From: Okeania sp. SIO2B3
Lineage (GTDB): Bacteria; Cyanobacteriota; Cyanobacteriia; Cyanobacteriales; Microcoleaceae
Assembly: GCF_010672525.1 (NCBI RefSeq)
Contig: NZ_JAAHGH010000002.1
Location: 582,228 to 646,227 of the forward strand
DNA: 64,000 nt
Direction: 5' to 3'
Shown here in pieces: positions 1-8,749 of this stretch; the stretch's first letter is position 1, and the number at the start of each line of letters is the position of its first letter. The notes under the pieces are model-generated. The model searched no databases. It had not been told where the DNA came from and saw only the letters and a program-made list of their open reading frames with translations. The position numbers and the translations under genes are program-made.

Positions 1-1
1 A

Positions 2-2242
2 GCTACTGGTAGACAACTGGCAACATTAGAAAATTTAGCTCTGTTGACTGGTGGAATTATGGGTGTACCCGAAGCAGTATCCCTGAGTTTCTGGCGAGAG
101 CATCAACAGCAAAATAAATTTGCCCCAGTTTACCATATTCAGCCTACTGGATTTGAACCGTGGGAATATGGTATAAATTTGTATGGAGGCAAAACTCTAT
201 CTGAGCGCCGAGAAATTCTGGCTCGGATGGCATCAATATATATCCTGATTGAAGGTGGCCCCGGAGCTAAACAGGAGGCTGAAACTGCAATGGCAGCAGG
301 TGCAGTGGTGATTCCGGTGGGAGTAACGGGAGGTTTTGCTAAGGAACTTTATCAAAAAATGTCTCGCCCTTACTATATACCTTCTCAGTTGTGGCAAAAA
401 TTGGGGGAAGGCTATATTTCATCGGAAACAGTGGCAGAAGCGATCGCTCAAATTATGGAAAAAATCTGGCAACGTCCCAAAGAAGTGATGTTTAACCCTG
501 AAAAAAAATCTGTTACCGATTTAGAATTGCGATCGGCATTAGGGGTTAATTACCGGAAGTTGCGAGATTTATTAGCAGCATCTCAATGGCAAAAAGCGGA
601 CTGGGAAACTTTCCGCCTGTTTTGTGAAATTGCCCTGAGAGTAGAAGTACACAAAGGTGTTAAAGAAATTCGGGAAATTTTGAAGACAATTAACAAGAAT
701 ACTCAACCAAAGAGATTTCGCGAACTCACTGACTTGCTGCAACATTACCAGACAATGTTTCACAGTATTCATCAACAGAAGTTTCCCTCTTGTTCGCTTT
801 ATGGTTATCTTCCTGGTTGCCTTAATTGGAAGTTTATTAATAAATTGCCTTTACTAGATTTACAAACAATTGATTTACTCTGGATGGTATATTCTGGCGG
901 GCGTTTTGGTTTCAGCGTGCAGGAAAGAATTTGGCAAACATTATTTACTCAGGATGAGGCGAAGGTGGAGGATAATTTTATCAGTTGTGTAGGGCGAGGT
1001 TATTCTCAAGGTGGAGATGCTTATCAGGAGGGTGAAAATTTTACCCTGAATTCTCCCGAGGGGTTGTTACCTTGGCTCAACTGGTATGATGCTGAGGGTA
1101 ATCTTCACGGTATAGAATGTGATGGGAAGTTACGTTATTTGACGGGTGGGTTTGCTCAGAAGGGTGTGATGAGAAAGCTATGGCAAGAGGGAATTAGGAA
1201 AAGGTTGGAAGTGGGAGATAATGATTTTTCTAATTGCGTGCTGAGTGGTTTAAATTTGCAGGGTTTGAATTTTCAAGGTGCTAATTTCAGGGGTGCTTAT
1301 CTACAGAATGCTAATTGTGAGGGGGCAGTATTTACTGATGCCGATCTTAGAGGTGCTAATTTAGTAGGAGCCAAATTTTCAGTGGGAGCTTTGCAAGAGG
1401 CAGTTATCGACCGGAGTGATGCGTGCAGTTGTCAATGGTTGAAATCTTATACTATTTTAATTGTTGATGATTCTATTATTGTTCGTCAACTTTTGAGTAC
1501 GACTTTTACTAATGCTGGTTATGAGGTAGAAATTGCTAGAAATGGAGTAGAAGCTTGGGAAAAATTACAAAATAATTTACACGTTGATGTGATTTTATTA
1601 GATATAGAAATGCCGAGAATGGATGGTTATGAACTAACTAAAAAAATCAGAAATGATGCTAAGTTTAAAAATATATTAATCGCTATTTTAACTAATCGTG
1701 CTATGGCTAGAAATAAACAGAAAAAAATTCAGGAAGAATTTAATTATTGTTGTTATTTGAACAAACCTTTGGCTGAGGAAAAAGTGTTAGAAACTATCAA
1801 TAATATTTTGAACAAATGTGTGAAGCATGAGACTATTTTAATTGTGGATGATTCTATTACTATTCGTGAACTTTTGAGTATGACTTTTATCAAAGCTGGC
1901 TATCAGGTAGAAGTAGCAAAAGATGGGTTAGAAGCTTGGAATAAATTGCAAAATAATTTACAGGTTGATTTGATTTCATTAAATATAGAAATGCCGAGGA
2001 TGAATGGTAGAGAGTTAGCTTTAAAAATTAGAAAAGATTCTAAGTTACAAAATTTACCAATAATTTTTATGACTTCTCGTGGTAAATCTAGAATGGGTGT
2101 AGCAATTGAACAATCAGTTAATAATTGTGCTTATTTGACAAAACCTTATGTTGAAGAGAAGGTATTAGATACTGTCAAAAGTTTATTGAAAAAAGAAGGA
2201 GTCAGTCCTCAGGAGTCAGGAGTCAGGAGAAAGGAAGGATGA
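2..2242 (+). CDS. SLOG - GUN4-like - pentapeptide - REC - REC signalling protein (5' end outside window)
   Basis: The frame is open to the left edge, so the first in-window start (TTG at 44) is internal and the gene is truncated. Numbering from base 2: residues 1-145 resemble a SLOG/LOG-type Rossmann nucleotide-binding domain (GGIMGVPEA, later LIEGGPGAKQEAETAM). Residues about 173-365 hold a GUN4-like domain (SALGVNYRKLRDLL, later DLQTIDLLW and GRFGFSVQERIW) with an unusually long middle segment; GUN4 proper binds porphyrins. Residues 407-463 are pentapeptide repeats (A-N/D-L/F). Residues 483-605 and 610-730 are two response-regulator receiver domains. The first has phosphoacceptor D534 (ILLDIEMPRMDG); the second has N661 at that position (SLNIEMPRMNG), so it is probably not phosphorylated. 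There is no DNA-binding output domain. The last codons are made of a CAGGAGT heptamer repeat that has become the C-terminus. The overall function is unknown; a signalling or stress scaffold is a guess. Confidence 0.8.
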   Translation, partial: ATGRQLATLENLALLTGGIMGVPEAVSLSFWREHQQQNKFAPVYHIQPTGFEPWEYGINLYGGKTLSERREILARMASIYILIEGGPGAKQEAETAMAAGAVVIPVGVTGGFAKELYQKMSRPYYIPSQLWQKLGEGYISSETVAEAIAQIMEKIWQRPKEVMFNPEKKSVTDLELRSALGVNYRKLRDLLAASQWQKADWETFRLFCEIALRVEVHKGVKEIREILKTINKNTQPKRFRELTDLLQHYQTMFHSIHQQKFPSCSLYGYLPGCLNWKFINKLPLLDLQTIDLLWMVYSGGRFGFSVQERIWQTLFTQDEAKVEDNFISCVGRGYSQGGDAYQEGENFTLNSPEGLLPWLNWYDAEGNLHGIECDGKLRYLTGGFAQKGVMRKLWQEGIRKRLEVGDNDFSNCVLSGLNLQGLNFQGANFRGAYLQNANCEGAVFTDADLRGANLVGAKFSVGALQEAVIDRSDACSCQWLKSYTILIVDDSIIVRQLLSTTFTNAGYEVEIARNGVEAWEKLQNNLHVDVILLDIEMPRMDGYELTKKIRNDAKFKNILIAILTNRAMARNKQKKIQEEFNYCCYLNKPLAEEKVLETINNILNKCVKHETILIVDDSITIRELLSMTFIKAGYQVEVAKDGLEAWNKLQNNLQVDLISLNIEMPRMNGRELALKIRKDSKLQNLPIIFMTSRGKSRMGVAIEQSVNNCAYLTKPYVEEKVLDTVKSLLKKEGVSPQESGVRRKEG

Positions 2243-2406
2243 AAGTGAGAATTATCTAGGGATATTCCAGTATTTTATGCCTGCATTGAATAGAAGTATA
2301 GAGTGCGACAGTTATATAACCGAGTTTGATATTGAATCTTAATTATTCGGTAATATTTTTAACGATAATAGGCATAAAGTGAAATACTTATTCCTATTCC
2401 TAAATT

Positions 2407-2536
2407 TACCGAAAAATTGTGGTTTAAAGCCTCCCCTTTTAAGGGGATAATAAATAAAAATTTTCATGATTAGTCAATCCTCTTCTTTTCAAGGAGAGGT
2501 AATTATTCATTATTCATTATTCATTATTCATTATTG
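2407..2536. repeat. Intergenic repeat family R1, full copy
   Basis: A block beginning TACCGAAAAATTGTGG, running through AAGCCTCCCCTTTTAAGGGG and AAGGAGAGGTAATT, and ending in a tandem ATTATTC heptamer tract. Further copies: 2571-2604 plus 2845-2913 (split by an insertion), 5098-5210 (diverged), 50086-50232 (opposite orientation) and a fragment near 57545-57590. Several copies contain a self-complementary AAAGCCTCYCC/GGAGAGG core. No coding potential. Confidence 0.7.
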
Positions 2537-2604
2537 AACATCTTTCCGTTCCCTGTTGCCTGTTGCCTATTACCGAAAAATTGTGGTTTAAAGCCTCCCC
2601 TTTT

Positions 2605-2844
2605 AAGCTATGCTTTATAAACATCTTTCTTAATATAAAACGTAGACATTATAGACAAGTTATGTACTATCCTTTCAAAGATTTTTGCCAGAGAAAAAGT
2701 GCATTAAAAAGTAGATTTTTTTTGATAACTTAAGTAGTTTTTCCTATCTACTATGATTCTTTCTCCCTTCTCCCCTGCTCCCTACTCCCCTACTCCCCCT
2801 ACTCCACACAAGGTTTTCAGGAGTTCCTTATAAGGGATAGCCTT
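2605..2844. mobile_element. Putative MITE nested in an R1 repeat
   Basis: The second R1 copy breaks after CCTCCCCTTTT and resumes about 240 bp later at GGATGGTAAAGAAAAATTTTC. The intervening DNA starts AAGCTATGCTTTATAA and ends TTATAAGGGATAGCCTT. These ends are imperfect terminal inverted repeats. There is no ORF. The boundary is clear from comparison with the uninterrupted copy at 2407; the element family is not recognised. Confidence 0.5.
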
Positions 2845-2913
2845 GGATAGGGGATGGTAAAGAAAAATTTTCATGATTAGTCAATCTTCTTCTTTTCAAG
2901 GAGAGGTAATTAT

Positions 2914-3163
2914 TAATTAGGGTCTGCTGAAAAAATTGGTTGGTGGGGTAAGACACGGGGACGCACCAGACGCGGGGACGGGGAGATGGGAGCACAGACA
3001 ACAGTTTCGGCCATTTTATGTGAAGAAATTTTCTTGAATTTCAGCAGAAAATTTCAGTAAATTGATGCCCATAAGAGCCATAAACTAGGAGATAAATTGA
3101 ATATAAAAAGCTCCATTACCTTAGCTATCCTGACTTTTAGCTTTATTCAGCAAGCCCTAATTA
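2914..3163. mobile_element. MITE, family M1 (copy 1)
   Basis: A 250-bp element with near-perfect terminal inverted repeats of about 20 bp: left TAATTAGGGTCTGCTGAAAA, right TTCAGCAAGCCCTAATTA. The outer TAATTA is present at both ends and may be a palindromic target duplication. No transposase ORF. A second copy lies at 4751-5027 and a lone terminus at 58260-58278. The two full copies closely flank the M48 gene. Confidence 0.7.
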
Positions 3164-3215
3164 TTAATTATTCATTATTCATTATTCATTATTCATTGTT
3201 GAACTGTTCCCTATT

Positions 3216-4721
3216 ATGAAACTTTTATTAAATTATTTCACAATTATAATTAGCTTATTTTCCCTGCAAAACTTAGCTTTAGCAGAAACAAATACTCTAG
3301 AAAATCAACCTCAAAAACCTCGGTCAGTAAAAATATTTCCTACTAATTTTCAGCCAGAAACACCAGAGCAAAAATTAGCTGAAGCAGACAGACTTTATTT
3401 AGCAGGAGAAAAAACAGCAGCCGAAAAACTTTACCGAGAAGTAAAAGAACCATTTTCTGAAGATATTGAAGCTAAAATTAATCGTCCTAAAGCAATTTAT
3501 GAACCTACAGAATTACCAATAACAGCTCAAGTTTATTGGCGACAAGCACAAGAAGGATTAGCTAAAAATCTAGAGACTCAAATCTTGATAGCTTTAGAAT
3601 TATTAGTCAAAGAATATCCTGAATTTATTCCAGCTCATATTAAATTTGCAGAAGTATTAAAAGCTGATGAACAAACAGAATTAGCCTTAGAAAGATTACA
3701 TCAAGCAGCGAGTTTATATCCCAACGAACCAGAATTAATGAAAGCTCAAATTACTGCTCTAGCAAATGAAAAAAAATGGTTAGAAGCAACTTTATCTGCC
3801 CAACAATTTGCTTTAATGAATCCCGAACATTCCCAAGTAGATGAATTTAATCAATTAGCAGAAACCTATAGAAAAAAATTTCAGTCTCAACTCAAATCAA
3901 AATTAAGAGGAAATACAATTGCTAATGTTGTGACTGGTGCTTTAGGAGTAGCTCTTACTGGCAATCCATTTGCTGCTATGAATGCAGTTCAAACAACAGC
4001 ATTAATGCTCCGAGGAGAATCAAGAATTGGCAAAAATTTAGCAAAATCTGCCACTAAAAGTTTACCTATGGTTGAAGATGAAACAATTCTTGAATATGTT
4101 AATACTATGGGGCAAAAACTTGCAAAAATGACTGGTAGAGACGAGTTTGAATATCAGTTTTATATAATTAATGATGAAAATCTTAATGCTTTTGCTTTAC
4201 CTGGTGGGCAAATATTTATTAATTTAGGAGCAATAGTTAAAACTAATTCGGAAGCAGAATTAGCAGGTTTACTTGCTCACGAACTAGCTCATACTGTATT
4301 ATCTCATGGATTTCAGTTAATGTCTGAAGGTAATTTAATTAGTAGCGTTACTCAATATATTCCTTATGCGGGTGGTGTAGTTAGTAATTTAATTGTACTT
4401 AACTATAGTCGAGAAATGGAACGTCAAGCAGATGTATTAGGAACACGAATTTTAGTATCAGCAGATTATGCAGCAGATGGGGTAAGAAATTTGATGAAGA
4501 CTCTGAATAAAGACACAGAAGATAGAGGTATTATTGCTTGGTTATCCACTCATCCAGAGACAGCAGAAAGGGTACGTTATTTAGAAGAGTTAATTGTTAA
4601 TAGTGGTTATAATCGTTATGCTTATGAAGGAGTAGTTTATCATGGGAAAATTAAGGAAAAAGCTAAAGCATTATTAGTAGAAAAGAAAAAAGATTTTTCA
4701 GCAATAGGGAATAGGGAATAG
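3216..4721 (+). CDS. M48 family metalloprotease with TPR-like region (BepA/YfgC type)
   Basis: A 501-residue exported zinc metalloprotease. Residues 1-24 form a signal peptide ending in LALAE. Residues 50-225 are helical and TPR-like, with alanine-rich A-E-x-L-Y patterns. The M48 catalytic domain covers about 285-480, with the zinc motif HELAH at 355-359 and the downstream glutamate motif EMERQAD at 400-406, which supplies the third zinc ligand. In E. coli BepA the same fold with TPRs degrades misfolded outer-membrane proteins, so a periplasmic quality-control role is likely. BepA carries its TPRs after the protease domain; here the TPR-like part comes first, as in many cyanobacterial homologues. 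The gene sits alone, 52 bp after one M1 MITE and 29 bp before another. All catalytic residues are intact. Confidence 0.88.
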   Translation: MKLLLNYFTIIISLFSLQNLALAETNTLENQPQKPRSVKIFPTNFQPETPEQKLAEADRLYLAGEKTAAEKLYREVKEPFSEDIEAKINRPKAIYEPTELPITAQVYWRQAQEGLAKNLETQILIALELLVKEYPEFIPAHIKFAEVLKADEQTELALERLHQAASLYPNEPELMKAQITALANEKKWLEATLSAQQFALMNPEHSQVDEFNQLAETYRKKFQSQLKSKLRGNTIANVVTGALGVALTGNPFAAMNAVQTTALMLRGESRIGKNLAKSATKSLPMVEDETILEYVNTMGQKLAKMTGRDEFEYQFYIINDENLNAFALPGGQIFINLGAIVKTNSEAELAGLLAHELAHTVLSHGFQLMSEGNLISSVTQYIPYAGGVVSNLIVLNYSREMERQADVLGTRILVSADYAADGVRNLMKTLNKDTEDRGIIAWLSTHPETAERVRYLEELIVNSGYNRYAYEGVVYHGKIKEKAKALLVEKKKDFSAIGNRE

Positions 4722-4750
4722 TTGGGAGTGGGGGAGATTAAATATTGAAG

Positions 4751-5027
4751 TAATTAGGGTTTGCTGAAAAAGTCTGATGGGTGAGGGTAGGAGACAGGAG
4801 ACAGGAGACAGGAGACAACCCACCCCTCCCCTCCCAGGAGGGGAGTTATGGGAATAAGCGAGGAGGTAGAAGTAAGAATTGTTCCTCAATTTTTATGTCA
4901 TAATTATTCCAAAATACTAGCTTTTTGCAGCTTTTTCCATCGAAAAGCTGGTACTTTTCCCATACCTAAAATTGCTAAAACCAATATCAGTCAATACGCG
5001 TGATATTTATTCAGCAAACCCTAATTA
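4751..5027. mobile_element. MITE, family M1 (copy 2)
   Basis: A 277-bp element with ends TAATTAGGGTTTGCTGAAAA and TTCAGCAAACCCTAATTA, the same termini as 2914-3163. The interior carries a GACAGGA tandem tract (about 4793-4817) and a CCTCCC/GGGAGG hairpin. The interior differs almost completely from copy 1, so the two are related by their ends rather than by simple recent duplication. The antisense open frame over its left part is not a gene. Confidence 0.7.
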
Positions 5028-5097
5028 TAGAGTTATAAACATATGCTATATAACTGGATTTTTCCTCCTTTTGATTCCTGACTCTTCTCTGATTATT

Positions 5098-5398
5098 TAC
5101 CGAATAATTAAGATTTAAAGCCTCTCCTTTAAATGAGAAACAAGAAAAAGTTTTCCTTTTAGTCAATCCTTTTCTTATTCAAGGAGAGGCAATTATTAAT
5201 TATTAATTGTTGAAAATATAATCTCCGAATAATAGCGTGACAAAAAAACCTTCTCCCTTTAAACCTTTCTTTTCCTTCTTTCTTTCCCTTTCTCCTTCCT
5301 CCTTCTTCTTTCTTCCTTCTTCTTTCTTCCTTCTTCCTTCTTCCTTCTTCCTTCTTCCTTCTTCTTTCTTCCTTCTTCCTTCTTCCTTCTTCCTTCTT
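5098..5398. repeat. Diverged R1 repeat followed by a CTTCTTC tandem tract
   Basis: Positions 5098-5210 are a diverged copy of the R1 block (TACCGAATAATTAAGATTTA ... CAAGGAGAGGCAATTATTAA). Positions 5262-5398 are an almost pure C/T tract of CTTCTTC/CTTCCTT units. Similar GAAGGAA or CTTCCTT tracts occur at 15262-15325, 52170-52206 and 57268-57312. Open frames through the tract are low-complexity artefacts. Confidence 0.8.
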
Positions 5399-5405
5399 CA
5401 AAAAA

Positions 5406-5804
5406 TTAATTCGACTTACCGTCACTACCTAAATATTCTCGGTAGGAACAAATTTTATCTCCTCTCACATCAAAAGAAACTGCTACTCGATTTTTATAAG
5501 CTTTTCCCCACATCGGACCTTCATCCCGAAATTCAAATACTACTGTTGTTTTATTGCTAGTAATATTGTCTAAAGAAGTAATTGAAAGTCCTTCACTATA
5601 AGCTTCAGAAACATACTGAAAAAATTCTCTAGCACGGTCTTTTCCTTGGTTTAAACCATGAAATTTTCCTACAGGAAACCAAAAGGTAAAGTCATCAGTA
5701 AGCATATCCAAAAATTCTTCCCATTCTCCAGTTGCTAAACCGTGGGTAAATTTATCAAATGCTTTTTTAGCAACGGTAATTGTATTTATTTCTGTTTGAG
5801 TCAT
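5406..5804 (-). CDS. SnoaL/NTF2-like (ketosteroid isomerase-like) protein
   Basis: A 132-residue single-domain protein. The N-terminal helix (AKKAFDKFTHGLATGEW), then EEFLDMLTDDFTFWFPVG, and the C-terminal strands (TTVVFEFRDEGPMWGK, NRVAVSFDVRGDKICSYREY) are typical of the NTF2-like cone fold. Members range from isomerases and cyclases to binding proteins, and the substrate cannot be read from sequence. The gene stands alone, converging on the CTTC repeat tract; its stop lies 7 bp from the tract's end. The ATG at 5804 is the only reasonable start. Confidence 0.7.
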   Translation of the reverse strand: MTQTEINTITVAKKAFDKFTHGLATGEWEEFLDMLTDDFTFWFPVGKFHGLNQGKDRAREFFQYVSEAYSEGLSITSLDNITSNKTTVVFEFRDEGPMWGKAYKNRVAVSFDVRGDKICSYREYLGSDGKSN

Positions 5805-6418
5805 TTTTACAAATTCATTTATATACTGTTTGTAAACAAAAGATTAACATAGGGTGTGTGACGGTATGCTTATATAGCAATTCCCATACTGATGAGGTAC
5901 AAAATTTTAGGTTTGAGGGAACAGGGAATAAAAAGACAAAAAGATAACTGTACCTCACGACCTTGGAGGCTATATCATGTATCTTTGAATACCCACAATA
6001 ATAATTTTAGAGAACAGGGAGAAATTTATCAGAGAAAACATTTTTATTATGGCTAATTAATGAGACTTAATATTACTATTTCTGGAATAATGGCCGGTTT
6101 TACACCTCACGCATCACGTCCTGTAGGAGGGGTGCATTACATTTCATTCACTCACCCTACGTGGTTTAATATTTATTTGATAAATTTTGTAAAATATAAA
6201 ATGCTTTTTAGTTAATAGTTAGGCAATAGCAATTAAAGCACAATCATAGCCACGCATCACCAACGCCAGAATTTCATATATCTTCACCCTTGGTTTTACA
6301 CAAACAATTCCATTCGGACATGATATAAAATCTTAATGCATGACTTTTGAATTTTGAATTTTGACTGATAACTTCTTAGAGCTTTAGGAAAGAAACTCAA
6401 CTTACCCAATCTAATTTT
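5805..6418. other. Intergenic region with repeat fragments
   Basis: No gene seen in about 610 bp. It holds an inverted pair GAGGTACA (5895) and TGTACCTCA (5948), whose counterpart lies at 9517-9578, and a lone terminus CGGACATGATAT (6315-6326) of the ATATCATGTC MITE family found complete at 14654-14793. The promoter of the SnoaL-like gene must lie near 5805-5860 but was not resolved. Confidence 0.5.
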
Positions 6419-6940
6419 TTACAAAAACTTATAAATAACTGCTCCTGTTTCAGGGTGATTTTCCATTTCAATTAATCCGTCTTTATATAAACTTTTTAAC
6501 AGTTCTTTCATTTCTGGTACTGTTTTATTTGTGGCAATAATACAATCTCCTATAGAAATTCCTTCTGGATGTTTCTTTGCCAATTCAAGAATAATTTGTG
6601 TGTCTGACTTGGGAGGATCTTTTTCTATTACTCTTTCTATTTGTTCCTGGGGTAAGTAATTAAATGTTACATCTCCAGAATAGAATCGTTTCTTCAGTAT
6701 TTTCAGATTTTTCTGTTCTACCATTCCAGGAATAAAAAATAAATCCAAAAATTGACCCATTCCTAATAAACCTAAGGTGGCTAACCAGATAGTACCTGTG
6801 AAATATTTACCCGAATAAAATCTATGTAATCCGCAAATACCTAAGAAACTAGAACACCATAAAAGGTAAGCCATACCTATATTTCTAGTTTCATCTGTTT
6901 CAAGTGCTTTAGGATTGTTAACAATTTTAGATTTGTTCAT
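6419..6940 (-). CDS. TM2 domain membrane protein
   Basis: Translated from the ATG at 6940, which follows GAGC and leaves a 40-bp gap to the upstream oxidase gene. A longer frame to 7012 would overlap that gene and has no sign of being used. The 173-residue product has a TM2 domain at about 18-80: two hydrophobic helices (AYLLWCSSFLGICG and TIWLATLGLLGMGQFLDLFF) with the family motif GLHRFYSGK between them. Residues 95-173 form a soluble C-terminal part resembling a small winged-helix (ILELAKKHPEGISIGDC ... LLKSLYKDGLIEMENHPETG). TM2 proteins are common in bacteria and their role is poorly known. It lies in the same orientation as the hydroxyacid oxidase, possibly as an operon. Confidence 0.75.
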   Translation of the reverse strand: MNKSKIVNNPKALETDETRNIGMAYLLWCSSFLGICGLHRFYSGKYFTGTIWLATLGLLGMGQFLDLFFIPGMVEQKNLKILKKRFYSGDVTFNYLPQEQIERVIEKDPPKSDTQIILELAKKHPEGISIGDCIIATNKTVPEMKELLKSLYKDGLIEMENHPETGAVIYKFL

Positions 6941-6980
6941 TTTTTTGCTCCATAAGTCAATACAAAATTCTATATAAATT

Positions 6981-8072
6981 TTATGAGCTGAATTGACGTA
7001 CCAAACTAACATCTATATTTTCAATTTTAGCACAGCCACTCAATGCCATTGCCACTTCTAATTCATCGCGCAATAGCTCTAACAAATGATGTACTCCTGC
7101 TTCTCCATTCACTGCTAGTCCCCACAAAACCGGACGCCCAACTAAAACGCCTTTTGCCCCTAATGCTAATGCTTTGAGAATATCTGTACCCCTGCGTATA
7201 CCTCCATCCATCAGTACATCAACTTGATGTCCCACTGCTGCAACTACTTCTGGGAGAGCATCAAGAGTAGCGATCGCTCCATCTAACTGTCTACCTCCAT
7301 GATTAGAAACAATAATTCCTTTTGCCCCATGTTCTACTGCTCGAATGGCATCATCTTCCCGCAAAATTCCTTTAACTACTATAGGTAATGATGTCAATGA
7401 CTGCAACCAGTCTATATCTCTCCAGGTAAGAGCTGGATCTAGTTGATCAGCAACATAAGCAAATAACCCAGACTCATCTTCTGTTTGAGGAATTTCTAAA
7501 TTTGCCATCGATTTTAAATTAGCTAATTCCATGTCAGATGGTAAAGTAAACTTATTTCGGCGATCGCGTTCTCTTATGCCCAAAATTGGCGCATCAACTG
7601 TCAAACACAATGCTTGATAACCTGCAGCTTCAGCTCTTTCTACTAAAGCACGAGTGAGAGCACGGTCGCGATGTACATAGAGTTGAAACCAAAAATTTTT
7701 TGGCACATTTGGAGCTAATGCCACATCTTCTAAACTTTTAGTGGACATGGTACTTAATACCATTATTGTACCTAAATCTGCTGCTACTCTTGCTGTTGCT
7801 AATTCTCCTTCTGGATGTGCTAAACATTGAAAAGCCATAGGGGCAATTAAAATTGGCATTTTAATATGCTGTCCCAAAATTTTTGTAGTTAAATTTCGCT
7901 GGCTAACATTTACTAACATTCGAGGTCGTAGTTTATATCGTTCATAAGCAGTACGGTTATCTTGTAAAGTAATTTCATCCCATGCGCCACTAGCATAATA
8001 ATCTTGTGCCATTTGAGATAAATGTTGTATTGCCAAAGATCCATACTCGAAGATATTAATTGGTTTGTTCAT
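6981..8072 (-). CDS. FMN-dependent alpha-hydroxy-acid oxidase (lactate/glycolate oxidase family)
   Basis: A 363-residue (beta/alpha)8-barrel flavoprotein. Family signatures include PILIAPMAFQCLAHPEGE near the N-terminal FMN site, the catalytic-histidine motif SNHGGRQLD with H258, and the C-terminal FMN phosphate-binding segments DGGIRRGTDILKALALGAK and VLVGRPVLWGLA. Enzymes of this family oxidise L-lactate, glycolate or related 2-hydroxy acids to 2-oxo acids using FMN. Cyanobacterial members include lactate oxidases (Nostoc) and glycolate oxidase-like forms, and the substrate cannot be decided here. The length is normal for the family. The start at 8072 is an ATG with no better upstream alternative. 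Possibly cotranscribed with the TM2 gene. Confidence 0.88.
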   Translation of the reverse strand: MNKPINIFEYGSLAIQHLSQMAQDYYASGAWDEITLQDNRTAYERYKLRPRMLVNVSQRNLTTKILGQHIKMPILIAPMAFQCLAHPEGELATARVAADLGTIMVLSTMSTKSLEDVALAPNVPKNFWFQLYVHRDRALTRALVERAEAAGYQALCLTVDAPILGIRERDRRNKFTLPSDMELANLKSMANLEIPQTEDESGLFAYVADQLDPALTWRDIDWLQSLTSLPIVVKGILREDDAIRAVEHGAKGIIVSNHGGRQLDGAIATLDALPEVVAAVGHQVDVLMDGGIRRGTDILKALALGAKGVLVGRPVLWGLAVNGEAGVHHLLELLRDELEVAMALSGCAKIENIDVSLVRQFSS

Positions 8073-8332
8073 TATTGTTGGTAATTGGTAATAATTAAAT
8101 GGTAATTGTCAACAGTTTCAATAGTGTTTGTAGGTCTGATGCTGTAAATGAGAAAAATTTATCTAATACCTAAGTTAAACAAAAGACAATTTTGCGGAAA
8201 TTGAACGTGAATACTCACTACTAAATCTCGTCATAACTAATTATCAAAATATTATAAGTTTTGGATAAAAAATTAATTTATATCGTATCATAATCTTGTA
8301 CTATTTAGAGTATATTGCTTATCGAAAAAATC

Positions 8333-8749
8333 ATGGTAAATTTGAATACTAACGATCGTCTCAAGCGAGAGATACTAACAAATTCTAAAATAATTGCCGT
8401 GGTGGGTCATTCCGATCAACCAATTCGTACTAGCTATCAAATTGCTAGATTTTTACGAGAGGTAGGTTATAAAGTTTATCCTGTTAATCCAGTAGTTAAA
8501 GAAATTGATGGTCAGCCTAGTTATGCTGCTTTAACAGATATTCCTGAACCTGTGGATATTGTTAATGTTTTCCGCCGTTCTGAATATTTACCAGAAATAG
8601 TAGATTCAGCGATCGCTATTCATGCCAAAACTATTTGGACTCAGCTAGGTGTTAAAGATTGGCAGTCAGCAAATAAAGCATTAGATGCAGGTTTAAATTT
8701 AGCAATGGATGTTTGTATTAAGGTTGAGTATTTGCGACTTCTTGGCTAA
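8333..8749 (+). CDS. CoA-binding domain protein (YccU type)
   Basis: A small Rossmann protein of about 138 residues from the ATG at 8333; an upstream TTG at 8315 in the same frame is less likely. It has the CoA_binding_2 pattern: KIIAVVGHSDQPIRTSYQIA near the N-terminus, GYKVYPVNPVVKEIDG, then IWTQLGV and a final AMDVCIKVEY. In YccU-type proteins this fold binds CoA; no catalytic role is established. The last 32 bp overlap the 3' end of the convergent membrane-protein gene. Confidence 0.85.
   Translation: MVNLNTNDRLKREILTNSKIIAVVGHSDQPIRTSYQIARFLREVGYKVYPVNPVVKEIDGQPSYAALTDIPEPVDIVNVFRRSEYLPEIVDSAIAIHAKTIWTQLGVKDWQSANKALDAGLNLAMDVCIKVEYLRLLG

Noticed and set aside
4698..4889. 63-residue antisense frame after the M48 gene
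   Set aside because: It lies inside the M1 MITE and its GACAGGA tract; low-complexity translation.
5159..5560. Lys/Arg/Glu-rich or Ser/Phe/Leu-rich open frames on both strands
   Set aside because: They run through the CTTCTTC tandem tract and have no composition or homology of a real protein.
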